Positions 27,800-37,327 of a DNA stretch of 64,000 nt are shown here, in pieces (the stretch's first letter is position 1; each line of letters begins with the position of its first letter). A program made the position numbers and the translations under genes. Below the pieces are notes generated by a model. It made no database searches and had not been told where the DNA came from. It saw only the letters and a program-made list of their open reading frames with translations. The DNA lies in contig NZ_JAETZZ010000009.1 in the NCBI RefSeq assembly GCF_022627325.1, positions 1 through 64,000 of the forward strand, written 5' to 3'. The DNA is from Pseudomonas putida (GTDB taxonomy: Bacteria > Pseudomonadota > Gammaproteobacteria > Pseudomonadales > Pseudomonadaceae).

Positions 27800-29288
27800 G
27801 GACGAAGTTGACCCGGGTCAGCCACTCCGCCTCGTTGGCGAAGTCGGCCTGGGTCAGCTGGTTCTGCTCCAGCCAGCCGGCCGGGAAGGCCACATCGAGG
27901 CTATTGTCTGCGGCCTGCAGTTGCACCTTCGGCATCTGTTGGGTGCCGCGGATGTGATGGAACAGAATGGCGAAGCGCAGCAGTACGCAAAGACGCAGCA
28001 GTTTCACCCCTTCATCGCCCAGTTCGGCGAACTTTTCCTTGGGGATGTTGCGCCGGTGGCCACGGACCAGCAGCGCCATCATCTGCTGGTCTTCACGCGA
28101 GAAGCCCGACAGGTCGGAGTGTTCGATCAGGTAGGCGCCATGCTTGTGGTAGTGATAGTGGGCGATGTCCAGGCCGATTTCGTGAATTTTGGCAGCCCAG
28201 CCCAGTAGATCGCGCCAGTTACCCTCTTCAAGGTCCCACGCCTTGGCCACTTGGTCAAAAGCGTGCAGCGCCTTGCGCTCGACGCGCGCCGCCTGGCCCT
28301 GATCGACGTGGTAGCGTTCCATCAGCGAATTCAGGGTGCGTTCGCGCACGTCTTCGTGGTGGTGGCGGCCAAGCAGGTCGAACAGCACGCCTTCACGCAG
28401 CGCGCCATCGCAATGGTCCATGCGTTGCAGTTCCAGCGCGTCGAAGATCGCTTCGAGAATCGCCATGCCGGCTGGGAAGATGGCGCGGCGGTCGGGTTTG
28501 ACCCCGTCGAAGTCGATCTTGTCGGTGTCGCCCAGCTTGAACAGCCTGCGTTTGACCCATGCCAGCCCCTCGGCGTTGACTTCGCCATTGCCCAGGCCTG
28601 CTGCTTTGATCGCGGCGCCGATGGCGCGGATGGTACCGGACGAGCCAATCGCTTCATCCCAGGTCAGGCGGTGCAGGGCGTTCTCGATGCTCATCAGCTC
28701 CAGGCGCGCTGCCGTGTAGGCCTGGGCGTAGCGGGCCGGGGTGATCTTGCCATCGCGGAAATAGCGCTGGGTGAAGCTGACGCAGCCCATCTGCAGGCTT
28801 TCACGCAGCAGCGGCTCAAAGCGCTGGCCGATGATGAACTCGGTGCTGCCGCCGCCGATGTCGGCGACCAGGCGTTTACCGGGGGTGTCGGCCAGGGTAT
28901 GGGACACGCCCAGGTAGATCAGGCGCGCTTCTTCGCGGCCGGAGATCACTTCCACAGGGTGGCCGAGGATCACTTCGGCACGCTGGATGAATTCGTTGCG
29001 GTTGCGCGCCTCGCGCAGGGCGTTGGTGCCAACGATGCGCACGGCGCCTGCAGGCATGCCGTTGATCAGTTGGGCAAAGCGTTTCAGGCATTCCAGGCCC
29101 CGGACCATGGCTTCTTCACTGAGCATGCGTGCTTCGTCGATGCCAGCGGCGAGCTGAACCTTCTCCCCAAGCCGTTCCAGGATGCGGATTTCGGTATGGT
29201 GAGCCTTGGCCACGACCATGTGAAAACTGTTGGAGCCCAGGTCGATGGCGGCAATCAGGGACAGGTTCTTCGCTAAGGTATGCGGCAT
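27786..29288 (-). CDS. ppx: Exopolyphosphatase (Ppx/GppA family)
   Basis: A 500-residue Ppx/GppA phosphatase that removes terminal phosphate from polyphosphate (or from pppGpp in GppA). The actin-like ATPase core is clear: [17 protein letters not shown] at the N-terminus, [10 protein letters not shown], the catalytic-Glu region [14 protein letters not shown] and the glycine-rich [12 protein letters not shown]. The C-terminal HD-like helical domain is present ([20 protein letters not shown]). Length matches P. aeruginosa Ppx (about 506). The convergent overlap with ppk fits the Ppx assignment. Confidence 0.94.
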   Translation of the reverse strand: MPHTLAKNLSLIAAIDLGSNSFHMVVAKAHHTEIRILERLGEKVQLAAGIDEARMLSEEAMVRGLECLKRFAQLINGMPAGAVRIVGTNALREARNRNEFIQRAEVILGHPVEVISGREEARLIYLGVSHTLADTPGKRLVADIGGGSTEFIIGQRFEPLLRESLQMGCVSFTQRYFRDGKITPARYAQAYTAARLELMSIENALHRLTWDEAIGSSGTIRAIGAAIKAAGLGNGEVNAEGLAWVKRRLFKLGDTDKIDFDGVKPDRRAIFPAGMAILEAIFDALELQRMDHCDGALREGVLFDLLGRHHHEDVRERTLNSLMERYHVDQGQAARVERKALHAFDQVAKAWDLEEGNWRDLLGWAAKIHEIGLDIAHYHYHKHGAYLIEHSDLSGFSREDQQMMALLVRGHRRNIPKEKFAELGDEGVKLLRLCVLLRFAILFHHIRGTQQMPKVQLQAADNSLDVAFPAGWLEQNQLTQADFANEAEWLTRVNFVLSVR

Positions 29289-29489
29289 GATCTGAGTAGT
29301 CTCGGTCGGTAACCCGGCAATCGTGCCACGTTAGCAGGCTGTCGCCAACGCGCGACTCGCCAGGGCTTGATGCAAGGCAATGTGCCAGTCGATGCTATGA
29401 CACTTCTGTGACAGTTTCGATTCGTGGCGTCTTGCACAACTATAGTGACACTCAATCGTCCGTGACTTCCTGTAGCGCGTGGGTGCGGC

Positions 29490-29495
29490 TATGAT
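29490..29495 (+). promoter_or_regulatory. Candidate -10 element of trxA
   Basis: TATGAT lies 37 bp before the trxA start, with TTCCTG 17 bp upstream as a weak -35. The 243-bp ppx-trxA divergent region also holds TATAGT at 29441-29446. Either could serve trxA; no mapping is possible from sequence alone. Confidence 0.35.
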
Positions 29496-29531
29496 GGGCC
29501 ACGATTTTTGCTTACGACCCTGGAGATATCC

Positions 29532-29861
29532 ATGAGCAGCGACCTTATCAAACACGTCACCGACGCCACCTTTGAGGCCGAAGTCCTGCAAGCCCAAGGC
29601 CCGGTGCTGGTCGACTACTGGGCTGAATGGTGCGGCCCATGCAAGATGATCGCTCCAGTTCTGGACGACATCGCCAGCACCTACGAGGGTAAACTGACCG
29701 TCGCCAAGCTGAACATCGACGACAACCAGGAAACCCCGGCCAAGCACGGCGTGCGTGGCATCCCGACGCTGATGCTGTTCAAGAACGGCAACGTCGAGGC
29801 CACCAAGGTCGGCGCCCTGTCCAAATCCCAGCTGGCTGCGTTCCTCGACGCCCACCTGTGA
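29532..29861 (+). CDS. trxA: Thioredoxin 1
   Basis: A 109-residue cytoplasmic thioredoxin, a general disulfide reductase recycled by TrxB. The active site is WCGPC at residues 33-37 ([16 protein letters not shown]), with the cis-proline loop [12 protein letters not shown] near 74-85. Start ATG 29532 has GGAG just upstream; an in-frame ATG eight codons earlier lacks one. It is followed by a strong terminator and then rho, a common neighbour order in gammaproteobacteria. Confidence 0.98.
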   Translation: MSSDLIKHVTDATFEAEVLQAQGPVLVDYWAEWCGPCKMIAPVLDDIASTYEGKLTVAKLNIDDNQETPAKHGVRGIPTLMLFKNGNVEATKVGALSKSQLAAFLDAHL

Positions 29862-29866
29862 TGTGA

Positions 29867-29898
29867 AAAAGCCCCGGAAATTCCGGGGCTTTTCTTTT
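29867..29898 (+). terminator. Rho-independent terminator of trxA
   Basis: AAAAGCCCCGG pairs with CCGGGGCTTTT around a short AATT-type loop, followed by TTTTCTTTT. It starts six bases after the trxA stop and is a textbook intrinsic terminator; the A-tract at the left could also serve the reverse strand. Confidence 0.92.
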
Positions 29899-30089
29899 CC
29901 AACCCACTAGACGTCTAAAAAAGCAAGTGTTACATTCGGCCTCGCACTGTTTCTCCAGTGCCCCCTGCACGCCGTCGCCGACGCACTCCTAATTAGAATC
30001 TGTGCGCGATCCTATCGCCTTCTAGCGGCGCGGCTTCATTAAGCCAGAAGCTTAATCCTCCCTTCATACATGATTACGTCATTCCCCTT

Positions 30090-31349
30090 ATGAACCTGAC
30101 TGAACTCAAGCAAAAGCCGATTACCGATCTGCTGGAAATGGCCGAACAGATGGGCATCGAAAACATGGCCCGTTCGCGCAAACAGGACGTGATTTTCGCC
30201 CTGCTGAAGAAGCACGCGAAAAGCGGCGAAGAGATCTCAGGTGACGGCGTGCTGGAGATTCTCCAGGATGGTTTCGGTTTCCTGCGTTCGGCTGATGCGT
30301 CCTATCTGGCCGGCCCCGACGACATCTACGTCTCGCCTAGCCAGATCCGCCGCTTCAACCTGCGTACCGGCGATACCATCGTCGGCAAGATCCGCCCGCC
30401 GAAGGAAGGGGAGCGTTACTTCGCGCTGCTCAAGGTCGACACGATCAACTTCGATCGCCCGGAAAACGCAAAGAACAAGATCCTCTTCGAAAACCTGACG
30501 CCGCTGTTCCCGAACAAGCGCCTGAAGATGGAAGCCGGCAACGGTTCCACCGAAGACCTGACCGGCCGCGTCATCGACCTGTGCGCGCCGATCGGCAAGG
30601 GCCAGCGTGGCCTGATCGTCGCCCCGCCGAAAGCCGGTAAAACGATCATGCTGCAGAACATCGCGGCCAACATCACCCGTAACAACCCCGAGTGCCACCT
30701 GATCGTTCTGCTGATCGACGAGCGCCCGGAAGAAGTGACCGAAATGCAGCGCACCGTGCGCGGTGAAGTGGTGGCTTCGACCTTCGATGAGCCGCCAACC
30801 CGCCACGTGCAGGTTGCCGAAATGGTCATCGAGAAGGCCAAGCGCCTGGTCGAGCACAAGAAGGATGTGGTCATTCTGCTCGACTCCATCACCCGTCTGG
30901 CGCGTGCCTACAACACCGTGATCCCGAGCTCCGGCAAGGTACTGACCGGTGGTGTCGATGCCCACGCCCTGGAGAAGCCGAAGCGCTTCTTCGGTGCTGC
31001 GCGTAACATCGAGGAAGGCGGTTCGCTGACCATCATCGCCACCGCGCTGGTAGAAACCGGTTCGAAGATGGACGAAGTGATCTACGAAGAGTTCAAGGGT
31101 ACCGGCAACATGGAGCTGCCCCTGGACCGTCGTATCGCCGAGAAGCGTGTGTTCCCGGCCATCAACATCAACCGCTCGGGCACCCGCCGTGAAGAGCTGC
31201 TGACCGCCGACGACGAACTCCAGCGCATGTGGATTCTGCGCAAGCTGCTGCACCCGATGGACGAAATCGCCGCCATCGAGTTCTTGGTCGACAAGCTCAA
31301 GCAGACCAAGACCAACGACGAGTTCTTCCTGTCGATGAAGCGCAAGTAA
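30090..31349 (+). CDS. rho: Transcription termination factor Rho
   Basis: A 419-residue hexameric RNA-dependent ATPase that ends transcription. It begins [20 protein letters not shown]; the cold-shock-like RNA-binding domain covers about 50-125 ([25 protein letters not shown]). Walker A APPKAGKT lies near 178-185, Walker B VVILLDSI near 259-266, and the R-loop/C-terminal part ([11 protein letters not shown]) is intact. Length equals E. coli Rho. A 190-bp leader separates it from the trxA terminator. Rho genes are often autoregulated by leader attenuation, but nothing specific can be shown here. Confidence 0.98.
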   Translation: MNLTELKQKPITDLLEMAEQMGIENMARSRKQDVIFALLKKHAKSGEEISGDGVLEILQDGFGFLRSADASYLAGPDDIYVSPSQIRRFNLRTGDTIVGKIRPPKEGERYFALLKVDTINFDRPENAKNKILFENLTPLFPNKRLKMEAGNGSTEDLTGRVIDLCAPIGKGQRGLIVAPPKAGKTIMLQNIAANITRNNPECHLIVLLIDERPEEVTEMQRTVRGEVVASTFDEPPTRHVQVAEMVIEKAKRLVEHKKDVVILLDSITRLARAYNTVIPSSGKVLTGGVDAHALEKPKRFFGAARNIEEGGSLTIIATALVETGSKMDEVIYEEFKGTGNMELPLDRRIAEKRVFPAININRSGTRREELLTADDELQRMWILRKLLHPMDEIAAIEFLVDKLKQTKTNDEFFLSMKRK

Positions 31350-31375
31350 GCGCTCAGATCGTCCAAGCAATGATT

Positions 31376-31475
31376 GGGGCTGCTTCGCACCCCATCGCCG
31401 GCAAGCCGGCTTCCACAGGTCCTCTGCGACCCTTGTGGCGGCCGGCCTGCCGGTGATGGGGCGCGAAGCGGCCCC
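31376..31475. repeat. Composite REP element between rho and ubiD
   Basis: Inverted REP units CCATCGCCGGCAAGCCGG and GGCCGGCCTGCCGGTGATGG lie about 30 bp apart with complementary outer arms (GGGGCTGCTTCGC and GCGAAGCGGCCCC). The whole 100 bp could form one long hairpin, and it is the only structure that could act as a rho terminator. Confidence 0.85.
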
Positions 31476-31553
31476 AAGTCATTTTTGGCCATTGAGCACT
31501 GAACGGCGCTACACTCTGCACCCCGACCGATACGGCCAACACGAGGCTCATGC

Positions 31554-33020
31554 ATGCAGTATCGCGACTTGCGCGACTTCATCCGTGGCCTGGAACAGCG
31601 CGGTGAACTCAAGCGCATCCAGGTTCCGATCTCCCCCGTCCTGGAAATGACCGAGGTGTGTGACCGCACCCTGCGTGCAAAGGGGCCGGCGTTGTTGTTC
31701 GAAAAGCCCACGGGCTTCGATATCCCGGTGCTCGGCAACCTGTTCGGCACCCCGGAGCGGGTGGCCATGGGCATGGGCGCCGAATCGGTCGAGGAGCTGC
31801 GCGAGATCGGCAAGCTGTTGGCCTTCCTCAAGGAGCCGGAGCCGCCGAAAGGCCTCAAGGATGCCTGGTCGAAACTGCCGATCTTCAAGAAGGTCGTGTC
31901 CATGGCACCGAAGGTGGTCAAGGATGCCGTTTGCCAGGAGGTGGTGGTCGAGGGCGATGACGTCGACCTTGGCCAACTGCCGATCCAGCACTGCTGGCCG
32001 GGCGACGTGGCGCCGCTGATCACCTGGGGCCTCACCGTGACTCGCGGGCCGAACAAGGACCGCCAGAACCTGGGCATTTATCGCCAGCAGGTCATCGGCC
32101 GCAACAAGGTCATCATGCGCTGGTTGAGCCACCGCGGTGGTGCGCTGGATTATCGCGAGTGGTGCGAGAAGAACCCCGGCCAGCCGTTCCCGGTCGCCGT
32201 TGCCCTGGGCGCTGACCCGGCAACCATCCTCGGCGCCGTCACGCCGGTGCCCGATACGCTTTCCGAGTACGCCTTCGCTGGCCTGCTGCGCGGCAACCGC
32301 ACCGAGCTGGTCAAATGCCGAGGCAGCAACCTGCAGGTACCTGCCACCGCCGAGATCATCCTCGAGGGTGTGATCCACCCGGGGGAGATGGCCCCGGAGG
32401 GCCCCTATGGTGACCACACCGGCTACTACAACGAAGTGGACAGCTTCCCGGTGTTCACCGTCGAACGCATCACTCACCGGCAAAAACCGATCTACCACAG
32501 CACCTATACCGGTCGGCCGCCAGATGAGCCAGCCATCCTTGGCGTGGCACTCAATGAAGTGTTCGTGCCAATCCTGCAAAAGCAGTTCCCGGAGATCGTC
32601 GACTTCTACCTGCCGCCGGAAGGGTGCTCGTACCGCATGGCGGTGGTGACGATGAAGAAGCAGTACCCGGGCCACGCCAAGCGCGTGATGCTGGGTGTGT
32701 GGTCGTTCCTGAGACAGTTCATGTACACCAAGTTCGTTATCGTCACCGATGACGACATCAACGCCCGTGACTGGAATGACGTGATCTGGGCCATCACCAC
32801 GCGCATGGACCCCAAGCGTGATACGGTGATGATCGACAACACGCCGATCGACTACCTGGACTTTGCGTCGCCGGTATCGGGCCTGGGGTCGAAGATGGGC
32901 CTGGATGCCACCCACAAGTGGCCGGGCGAGACTACACGCGAATGGGGCCGGGTCATCGTCAAGGACGAGGCCGTCACCCGCCGCATCGATGAGTTGTGGG
33001 ACCAGTTGGGAATAGATTGA
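31554..33020 (+). CDS. ubiD: UbiD, 4-hydroxy-3-polyprenylbenzoate decarboxylase
   Basis: A 488-residue prenylated-FMN-dependent decarboxylase of the ubiquinone pathway (E. coli UbiD is 497). Family marks are [20 protein letters not shown] at the N-terminus, the pocket stretch [32 protein letters not shown] and the C-terminal [18 protein letters not shown]. It needs prenyl-FMN from UbiX, which is not in the window. Its stop codon overlaps the start of the next reductase gene (TGATG). Confidence 0.96.
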   Translation: MQYRDLRDFIRGLEQRGELKRIQVPISPVLEMTEVCDRTLRAKGPALLFEKPTGFDIPVLGNLFGTPERVAMGMGAESVEELREIGKLLAFLKEPEPPKGLKDAWSKLPIFKKVVSMAPKVVKDAVCQEVVVEGDDVDLGQLPIQHCWPGDVAPLITWGLTVTRGPNKDRQNLGIYRQQVIGRNKVIMRWLSHRGGALDYREWCEKNPGQPFPVAVALGADPATILGAVTPVPDTLSEYAFAGLLRGNRTELVKCRGSNLQVPATAEIILEGVIHPGEMAPEGPYGDHTGYYNEVDSFPVFTVERITHRQKPIYHSTYTGRPPDEPAILGVALNEVFVPILQKQFPEIVDFYLPPEGCSYRMAVVTMKKQYPGHAKRVMLGVWSFLRQFMYTKFVIVTDDDINARDWNDVIWAITTRMDPKRDTVMIDNTPIDYLDFASPVSGLGSKMGLDATHKWPGETTREWGRVIVKDEAVTRRIDELWDQLGID

Positions 33021-33988
33021 TGCAGGTAACGTTGCAGCCGTCCGGGGCGGTGCTGGCGCTCGAACCCGGGGAACGGATCCTGGATGGAGCGCGGCGGCTG
33101 GGCTATGACTGCCCGAACAGCTGTCGCAATGGCAATTGCCATGTGTGCGCCGCATTGTTGGTCGAGGGTCGCGTTCGCCAGAATGGTGAGGTGCGCGACC
33201 ATGGTGAGCTGTTCACCTGCATCGCCGAACCACTGGAGGACTGCGTGCTGCTCTGGGATGGTGTGCTGGCCTTGGGCGAGCTGCCAGTGCGCAAGCTGGC
33301 ATGCAGCGTCACTGAATGCGTCGAGGTAGGTGGCGACGTCTGGCGCGTGCGCTTGCGTGCGCCGGCTGGCAAGCCACTGCGCTATCACGCCGGGCAGTAC
33401 CTGATGATCGAGCGCGAGGGCGGCAAGCCGGCGGCGTTCTCGCTGGCGTCTGCCCCCCACAGTGGGCGCGACCTTGAGCTTCACGTGCTGGTCCGCGAAG
33501 ACAGTGCCAGGCAGCTGTTGGCGCAGTTGCAGCGCGACCCTGTCGCGCGCATCGAGATGCCATTCGGGGACACCCACCTGGCCGAGTTGCCCGATGGGCC
33601 CCTGGTGCTCATCGCTGCGGGGACCGGCATGGGGCAGATGCACAGCCTGGTCGAGCATTGCCGCGCCCAGGGCTTCAAGCACCCGGTGCACCTCTACTGG
33701 GGGGTGCGACGCCCTGAGGATTTCTACGCCATCGAGCACTGGGCCGAGTGGGAGCGCTTGCCCAACCTGTTCCTGCACAAGGTGGTGAGCGACTTGTGTG
33801 GCTGGGAAGGCCGTTGTGGCATGTTGCACGAGGCGGTATGCGAGGACGTGCAAGACCTCAATACGGTTCACGTTTATGCCAGTGGCTCGCCCAACATGGT
33901 TTATGCCACGCTCGATGCCCTGGTCGAGGCCGGTATGGATGCGCATCGCATGCGCGCTGATGTGTTTGCCTACGCCCCGCGTGGTTAA
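33020..33988 (+). CDS. 2Fe-2S ferredoxin/NAD(P)H-flavin reductase fusion protein
   Basis: A 322-residue oxidoreductase. The N-terminal plant-type ferredoxin domain (about 1-90) has the cluster cysteines in CRNGNCHVC plus a later Cys in LFTC. The FAD/NAD reductase domain (about 100-320) carries the flavin motif YLMIER and the nucleotide motif LIAAGTGMGQMHSL. Start ATG 33020 overlaps the ubiD stop. Similar proteins are often labelled CDP-6-deoxyglucoseen reductase (AscD), but no deoxysugar genes are nearby. Coupling to ubiD suggests an electron-transfer role linked to flavin or quinone chemistry; this is inference. Confidence 0.88.
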   Translation: MQVTLQPSGAVLALEPGERILDGARRLGYDCPNSCRNGNCHVCAALLVEGRVRQNGEVRDHGELFTCIAEPLEDCVLLWDGVLALGELPVRKLACSVTECVEVGGDVWRVRLRAPAGKPLRYHAGQYLMIEREGGKPAAFSLASAPHSGRDLELHVLVREDSARQLLAQLQRDPVARIEMPFGDTHLAELPDGPLVLIAAGTGMGQMHSLVEHCRAQGFKHPVHLYWGVRRPEDFYAIEHWAEWERLPNLFLHKVVSDLCGWEGRCGMLHEAVCEDVQDLNTVHVYASGSPNMVYATLDALVEAGMDAHRMRADVFAYAPRG

Positions 33989-34014
33989 TAACCGAAGTTC
34001 AAAGTAGTGGGTAT

Positions 34015-34037
34015 AAGGCGGTAATTCCTGCCGCCTT
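34015..34037 (+). terminator. Weak stem-loop after the ubiD-reductase unit
   Basis: AAGGCGG and CCGCCTT form a perfect 7-bp stem with a 9-base loop, 27 bp after the reductase stop. No T-tract follows, so it may be Rho-dependent or simply an RNA-stabilising hairpin. Confidence 0.4.
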
Positions 34038-34061
34038 GCCTAATAACTTTCACTATACTTT

Positions 34062-34194
34062 GCAGCAAGGCGCTCCAGTCGTCGGAAGTTCGCGTGAAAC
34101 TCAGGCTCCAGGGCTTGAGTGTTGGCGCGCTTCTTCTTAAGGTGATTGCAGCCTCCAAGGGCATCGGCGCAAGCCCCGCCCTACAGGGCTTTTC
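34062..34194 (+). ncRNA. Candidate small RNA or leader RNA upstream of the chaC-like gene
   Basis: Between the stem-loop and the chaC-like start lie about 195 bp without a gene. TATACT at 34054-34059 could be a -10 element. About 130 bp later AAGCCC (34171-34176) pairs with GGGCTT (34186-34191), followed by TTTTC, resembling a small intrinsic terminator 40 bp before the start codon. This could delimit a small RNA or an attenuated leader. No good -35 was found and no known RNA family was recognised. Confidence 0.3.
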
Positions 34195-34233
34195 GCGCTA
34201 TCAGTAGTTCACAGGGAATAATGGCGGCAGCTT

Positions 34234-34884
34234 ATGTCGGCACTTGAAAGTTTAGCCTGGAAAAGCACTTATCCTCCGGCACTCGACTTCGGCCAGCAAC
34301 TGACCCGCGAGCAATTGATCAACTCCATGCATACCACCATGTCGCGCCATCACGGCGGCCCGGTCTGGTTATTTGCCTATGGTTCGTTGATATGGCGCCC
34401 GGAGTGCAGTTCGGTAGAGCGCCAGCGTGCACGGGTGCATGGCTATCACCGTGGCCTTTATCTGTGGTCGCACGAGCATCGGGGCACGCCGGAAACGCCA
34501 GGCCTGGTATTCGGCCTCGACCGCGGCGGTTCGTGCAGCGGTTTTGCCTACCGCCTCGATGAAAGCAACCTCGACGACTCGCTGATGGCCTTGTGGCAAA
34601 GAGAGATGCCGTACCCGGCGTACCGGCCTCACTGGCTCAGCTGCCGGCTGGGTGATGGCAACAAGGTGCAGGCCTTGGGCTTCGTACTTGAGCGACACCT
34701 GCCGTGCTACGCCGGGAATTTGCCCGATACGCTTCTTAGCCAGATTCTTGCCAGTGCCAAAGGGCGCTATGGCACCACGCGTGAGTATGTCGAGCAGACG
34801 TTGAACGCACTGCGCAGCCACCAGATGCCCGACCGCAACCTCGAAGCGCGCTTCAGGCGCTGCCACAACCTGCGTGAGGTCTGA
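34234..34884 (+). CDS. ChaC-like gamma-glutamylcyclotransferase
   Basis: A 216-residue protein of the ChaC/gamma-glutamylcyclotransferase fold, which degrades glutathione to 5-oxoproline and Cys-Gly in characterised members. The substrate-loop motif is WLFAYGSLIWRPE near 45-57, with the probable catalytic Glu in WQREMPYPAY. The first about 40 residues are an extension relative to shorter ChaC proteins. It is a single gene followed by a strong hairpin and a convergent oxidoreductase. Confidence 0.88.
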   Translation: MSALESLAWKSTYPPALDFGQQLTREQLINSMHTTMSRHHGGPVWLFAYGSLIWRPECSSVERQRARVHGYHRGLYLWSHEHRGTPETPGLVFGLDRGGSCSGFAYRLDESNLDDSLMALWQREMPYPAYRPHWLSCRLGDGNKVQALGFVLERHLPCYAGNLPDTLLSQILASAKGRYGTTREYVEQTLNALRSHQMPDRNLEARFRRCHNLREV

Positions 34885-34893
34885 TCGGGCGGT

Positions 34894-34931
34894 GCAGCGC
34901 TCTTCGCGGGCTCATCCGCGAAGCGCGCTGC
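34894..34931. terminator. Strong bidirectional hairpin between convergent genes
   Basis: GCAGCGCTCTTCGCGG and CCGCGAAGCGCGCTGC pair almost perfectly around GCTCAT, between the chaC-like stop (34884) and the quinone oxidoreductase stop (34955). There is no strong T-tract. Its core (CTTCGCGG) resembles the P. putida REP core, so it may be a diverged REP acting as a terminator. Confidence 0.65.
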
Positions 34932-34954
34932 GGGGTCAGCCTTTTCTCAAATGA

Positions 34955-35932
34955 TCATCTGGCCTGTACCACCAACTTACCTACCGCTTTCCTTTGGCCC
35001 AGCTGCTCGATCGCCGCGCCCGCCTCGGCCAGCGGGTAAGTCTTCGATACCAGGGGCTTCAGCTTGCCCTCGGCATGCCAGGCAAACAGCTGGCTGAAGT
35101 TGGCCGCATTGTCCTGCGGCTGGCGCTGGGCAAAGGCCCCCCAGAATACCCCCAACACCGCGGCGCCCTTGAGCAGTACCAGGTTGGCCGCCATCTGTGG
35201 AATCGTCCCGCTGGCGAAGCCGACCACCAGCAACCGCCCGTTCCACGCCAGCCCGCGCACGGCCTGGTCGAACAGTTCACCGCCGACCGGGTCATAGATC
35301 ACATCTACCCCTTGGCCGCCGGTCAGACGCTTGATTTCCTCCTTGAGGCTGGCCTGGCTGTAGTCGATCAGCTCGTCCGCACCTGCAGACTTGGCCACAG
35401 CCAGTTTCTCGGCGCTGCTGGCAGCTGCGATCACCTTGGCGCCCATCGCCTTGCCGATCTCCACGGCCGCCAGGCCGACGCCACCGGACGCACCTAGCAC
35501 CAACAGGGTTTCCCCTGGCTGCAACTGGCCGCGCTGCTTGAGCGCGTGCATCGAGGTGCCATAGGTCATGCCAAAGGCGGCAGCGGTGGTGAAGTCCATG
35601 CTTTCGGGGATGGGCAGCACGTTGTAGAACGGCACGGCCACCTGTTCGGCGAACGCCCCCCAGCCGGTGAGGGCCATCACTCTGTCCCCGACCTGTAAGG
35701 CACCGGCGCGCTCGCCCACAGCGGCAACGACACCCGCCGCCTCGCCACCTGGAGAGAACGGTAGCGGTGGCTGGAACTGGTATTTGCCTTCGATGATCAG
35801 GGTATCTGGGAAGTTGACCCCGGCCGCATGCACCTCGAGCAGAATTTCGTTTTTCTTCGGTACCGGGCTGGCCACCTCTTCCAGAACCAGGTTGCGTGCG
35901 GGCCCCAAGGTTTTACACAACACAGCTTTCAT
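34955..35932 (-). CDS. NADPH:quinone oxidoreductase family protein (MDR superfamily)
   Basis: A 325-residue zinc-independent medium-chain dehydrogenase/reductase of the quinone oxidoreductase family. The start at 35930-35932 gives MKAVLCKTLGPARNL; a much longer frame upstream is spurious. Rossmann motif LGASGGVGLAAVEIGKAMGA lies near 148-167, and the catalytic-fold motif AAGVNFPDTL near 37-46. Zinc-binding cysteines are absent, as expected for this branch. It lies alone between convergent chaC and a divergent FliL-like gene. Confidence 0.9.
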   Translation of the reverse strand: MKAVLCKTLGPARNLVLEEVASPVPKKNEILLEVHAAGVNFPDTLIIEGKYQFQPPLPFSPGGEAAGVVAAVGERAGALQVGDRVMALTGWGAFAEQVAVPFYNVLPIPESMDFTTAAAFGMTYGTSMHALKQRGQLQPGETLLVLGASGGVGLAAVEIGKAMGAKVIAAASSAEKLAVAKSAGADELIDYSQASLKEEIKRLTGGQGVDVIYDPVGGELFDQAVRGLAWNGRLLVVGFASGTIPQMAANLVLLKGAAVLGVFWGAFAQRQPQDNAANFSQLFAWHAEGKLKPLVSKTYPLAEAGAAIEQLGQRKAVGKLVVQAR

Positions 35933-36088
35933 CGGGCTATTCCTTTGCGGGTAGTGGCCGATAAGTGTAGGAGGGCGACCTGCCGGGTCAACGAGCATGG
36001 CTCGCCCTGATGGGGCGGCATAAGCCCGGGCTTGGGTTTGGGTCGCATGCTGGGTAAGCTGGCGCCAATTGTTTTGAGGAGCGAATTC

Positions 36089-36493
36089 GTGAAAGCGTGG
36101 ATCTTGATGGTGCTGGCCCTGATGCTGCCAGCGGCGGCTCTGGCCGAAGAAGCCAAGGAAGGAGCCCCCAAGGTCTCCTATATCAGCCTGAGCCCGCCCT
36201 TTGTAGGCAACTATGCCCTCGATGGTGGCCCCAGGTTGCGCGTGTACAAGGCTGACGTAGCCCTGCGCGTGACTGGCGACGAGGCAGCCAAGGCGGTCAA
36301 GCACCACGAGCCGTTGATTCGCAACCAGCTGGTGGCGCTGTTCACCCAGCAGGGTGTGGATAACTTGAGCAACGTCGAAGCGAAGGAAAAACTGCGCCAA
36401 GAGGCACTCAAGCAAGTGCAGCAGGTGATGGAAGCAGAAGAGGGCAAGCCGATTGTCGAGGACCTGCTGTTCAATAACCTGATCGTGCAGTGA
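36089..36493 (+). CDS. FliL-like exported protein
   Basis: A 134-residue protein starting at GTG 36089 with GAGGA about 9 bases upstream. A signal peptide (KAWILMVLALMLPAAALAEE) is followed by a domain resembling the periplasmic part of FliL: YISLSPPFVGNY, LRVYKADVALRV and the C-terminal VEDLLFNNLIVQ. It differs from true FliL in having a cleavable-looking signal and no flagellar neighbours, so it is a paralogue whose role is unknown. Confidence 0.8.
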   Translation: MKAWILMVLALMLPAAALAEEAKEGAPKVSYISLSPPFVGNYALDGGPRLRVYKADVALRVTGDEAAKAVKHHEPLIRNQLVALFTQQGVDNLSNVEAKEKLRQEALKQVQQVMEAEEGKPIVEDLLFNNLIVQ

Positions 36494-36507
36494 ACGAGAT
36501 CCAGGCT

Positions 36508-36524
36508 GGCCCCTTCGCGGGGCC
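36508..36524. terminator. Hairpin between FliL-like and EVE genes
   Basis: GGCCCC-TTCGC-GGGGCC is a compact 6-bp GC stem between two convergent stop codons (36493 and 36527). It has no T-tract on either side but is the only terminator-like structure available to both genes. Confidence 0.5.
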
Positions 36525-36526
36525 GG

Positions 36527-36979
36527 TCATGTGCTTAGCGCAATGATCGCCGCCCACTGCTCTGCGGTCACCGGCATCACCGACAGCCGAGTGCCTTTCT
36601 GAACCAGCGGCAATTCCTCCAGCGCGCTTTGCTGCTTGAGCAAGCCCAGCCCCAGTACCTGCCTGAATGTCTTCACGTGCGCCACATCCACGGCGCTCCA
36701 AGGGTTCTTTTCGGCAGTGGCCTTGGCGTCGTAGTAATGGCTCTGAGGGTCCAGCGCAGTCGGGTCCGGGTAGGCCGCTGCAGTGATTCGGGCGATCCCG
36801 GCAATGCCAGGTTGAGGGCAGCTGGAGTGGTAGAAGAAAAACTCATCGCCTACGTTCATGGCGCGCATAAAGTTGCGCGCCTGGTAGTTGCGCACGCCGT
36901 CCCAGCGAGCTTCGCCCAAGCGGCCCAGGCCTTCGATCGAAAGCTCATCGGGCTCGGATTTCATCAGCCAGTAGGCCAT
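36527..36979 (-). CDS. EVE domain protein
   Basis: A 150-residue single-domain EVE protein (PUA-like fold; thought to recognise modified nucleobases). Family marks are MAYWLMKSEPDELSIEGL at the N-terminus, WDGVRNYQARNFMR, and GDEFFFYHSSCPQPGIAGIA. It is conserved near the zapA/fthC locus in gammaproteobacteria as a housekeeping gene. No restriction or defence genes adjoin it, so a role in RNA or nucleotide metabolism is more likely here than phage defence. Confidence 0.92.
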   Translation of the reverse strand: MAYWLMKSEPDELSIEGLGRLGEARWDGVRNYQARNFMRAMNVGDEFFFYHSSCPQPGIAGIARITAAAYPDPTALDPQSHYYDAKATAEKNPWSAVDVAHVKTFRQVLGLGLLKQQSALEELPLVQKGTRLSVMPVTAEQWAAIIALST

Positions 36980-37157
36980 GGATACTGCTCCTGAAAAGGT
37001 TTGAAATAACCTGTTGCACGAAACCGACAGCCGGTTGGCGTCAACGTTTGCGTGTCGACTCAGGTTGTCGGAAAATGCGCCGATTTTAACGTCATATGCT
37101 CCGGCGGCACCAAGAAGGTCGCCGAGCCAGTAAGTATGCCTAGGGGGGCATTCTTCG

Positions 37158-37307
37158 ATGAATCAACGCAAACCGGACCTGCTCTGGGTCCTAGTCTTCA
37201 TTTTTGGTCTGGGTGTGGTTACCACCGGTTACGCGCAAGGTATCTGGGAGCGCAAGCTCGATACCGCGTACCAGACACCGGTCGAAGCCGGCCAGCAGCA
37301 GCGCTGA
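37158..37307 (+). CDS. Small single-pass membrane protein, 49 residues
   Basis: A short frame from ATG 37158 to TGA 37305-37307. The N-terminus MNQRKPDLLW is followed by a hydrophobic helix (VLVFIFGLGVVTTGYAQ, about 11-27) and a hydrophilic tail (GIWERKLDTAYQ). A G-run (GGGGGG) lies about 10 bases before the start as a possible ribosome site. From memory, similar tiny proteins occur at this place in other Pseudomonas genomes. Function unknown; it is easily missed because of its size. Confidence 0.65.
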   Translation: MNQRKPDLLWVLVFIFGLGVVTTGYAQGIWERKLDTAYQTPVEAGQQQR

Positions 37308-37327
37308 ACCGTCCCCGCTGACGCCGG

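Noticed and set aside
28251-29276. Plus-strand open frame opposite ppx
   Set aside because: Ppx motifs on the minus strand are complete; the opposite frame has low-complexity composition only.
36527-36979. EVE protein as part of a defence system
   Set aside because: No nuclease, methylase or other defence gene is nearby, and the locus is a conserved housekeeping region.
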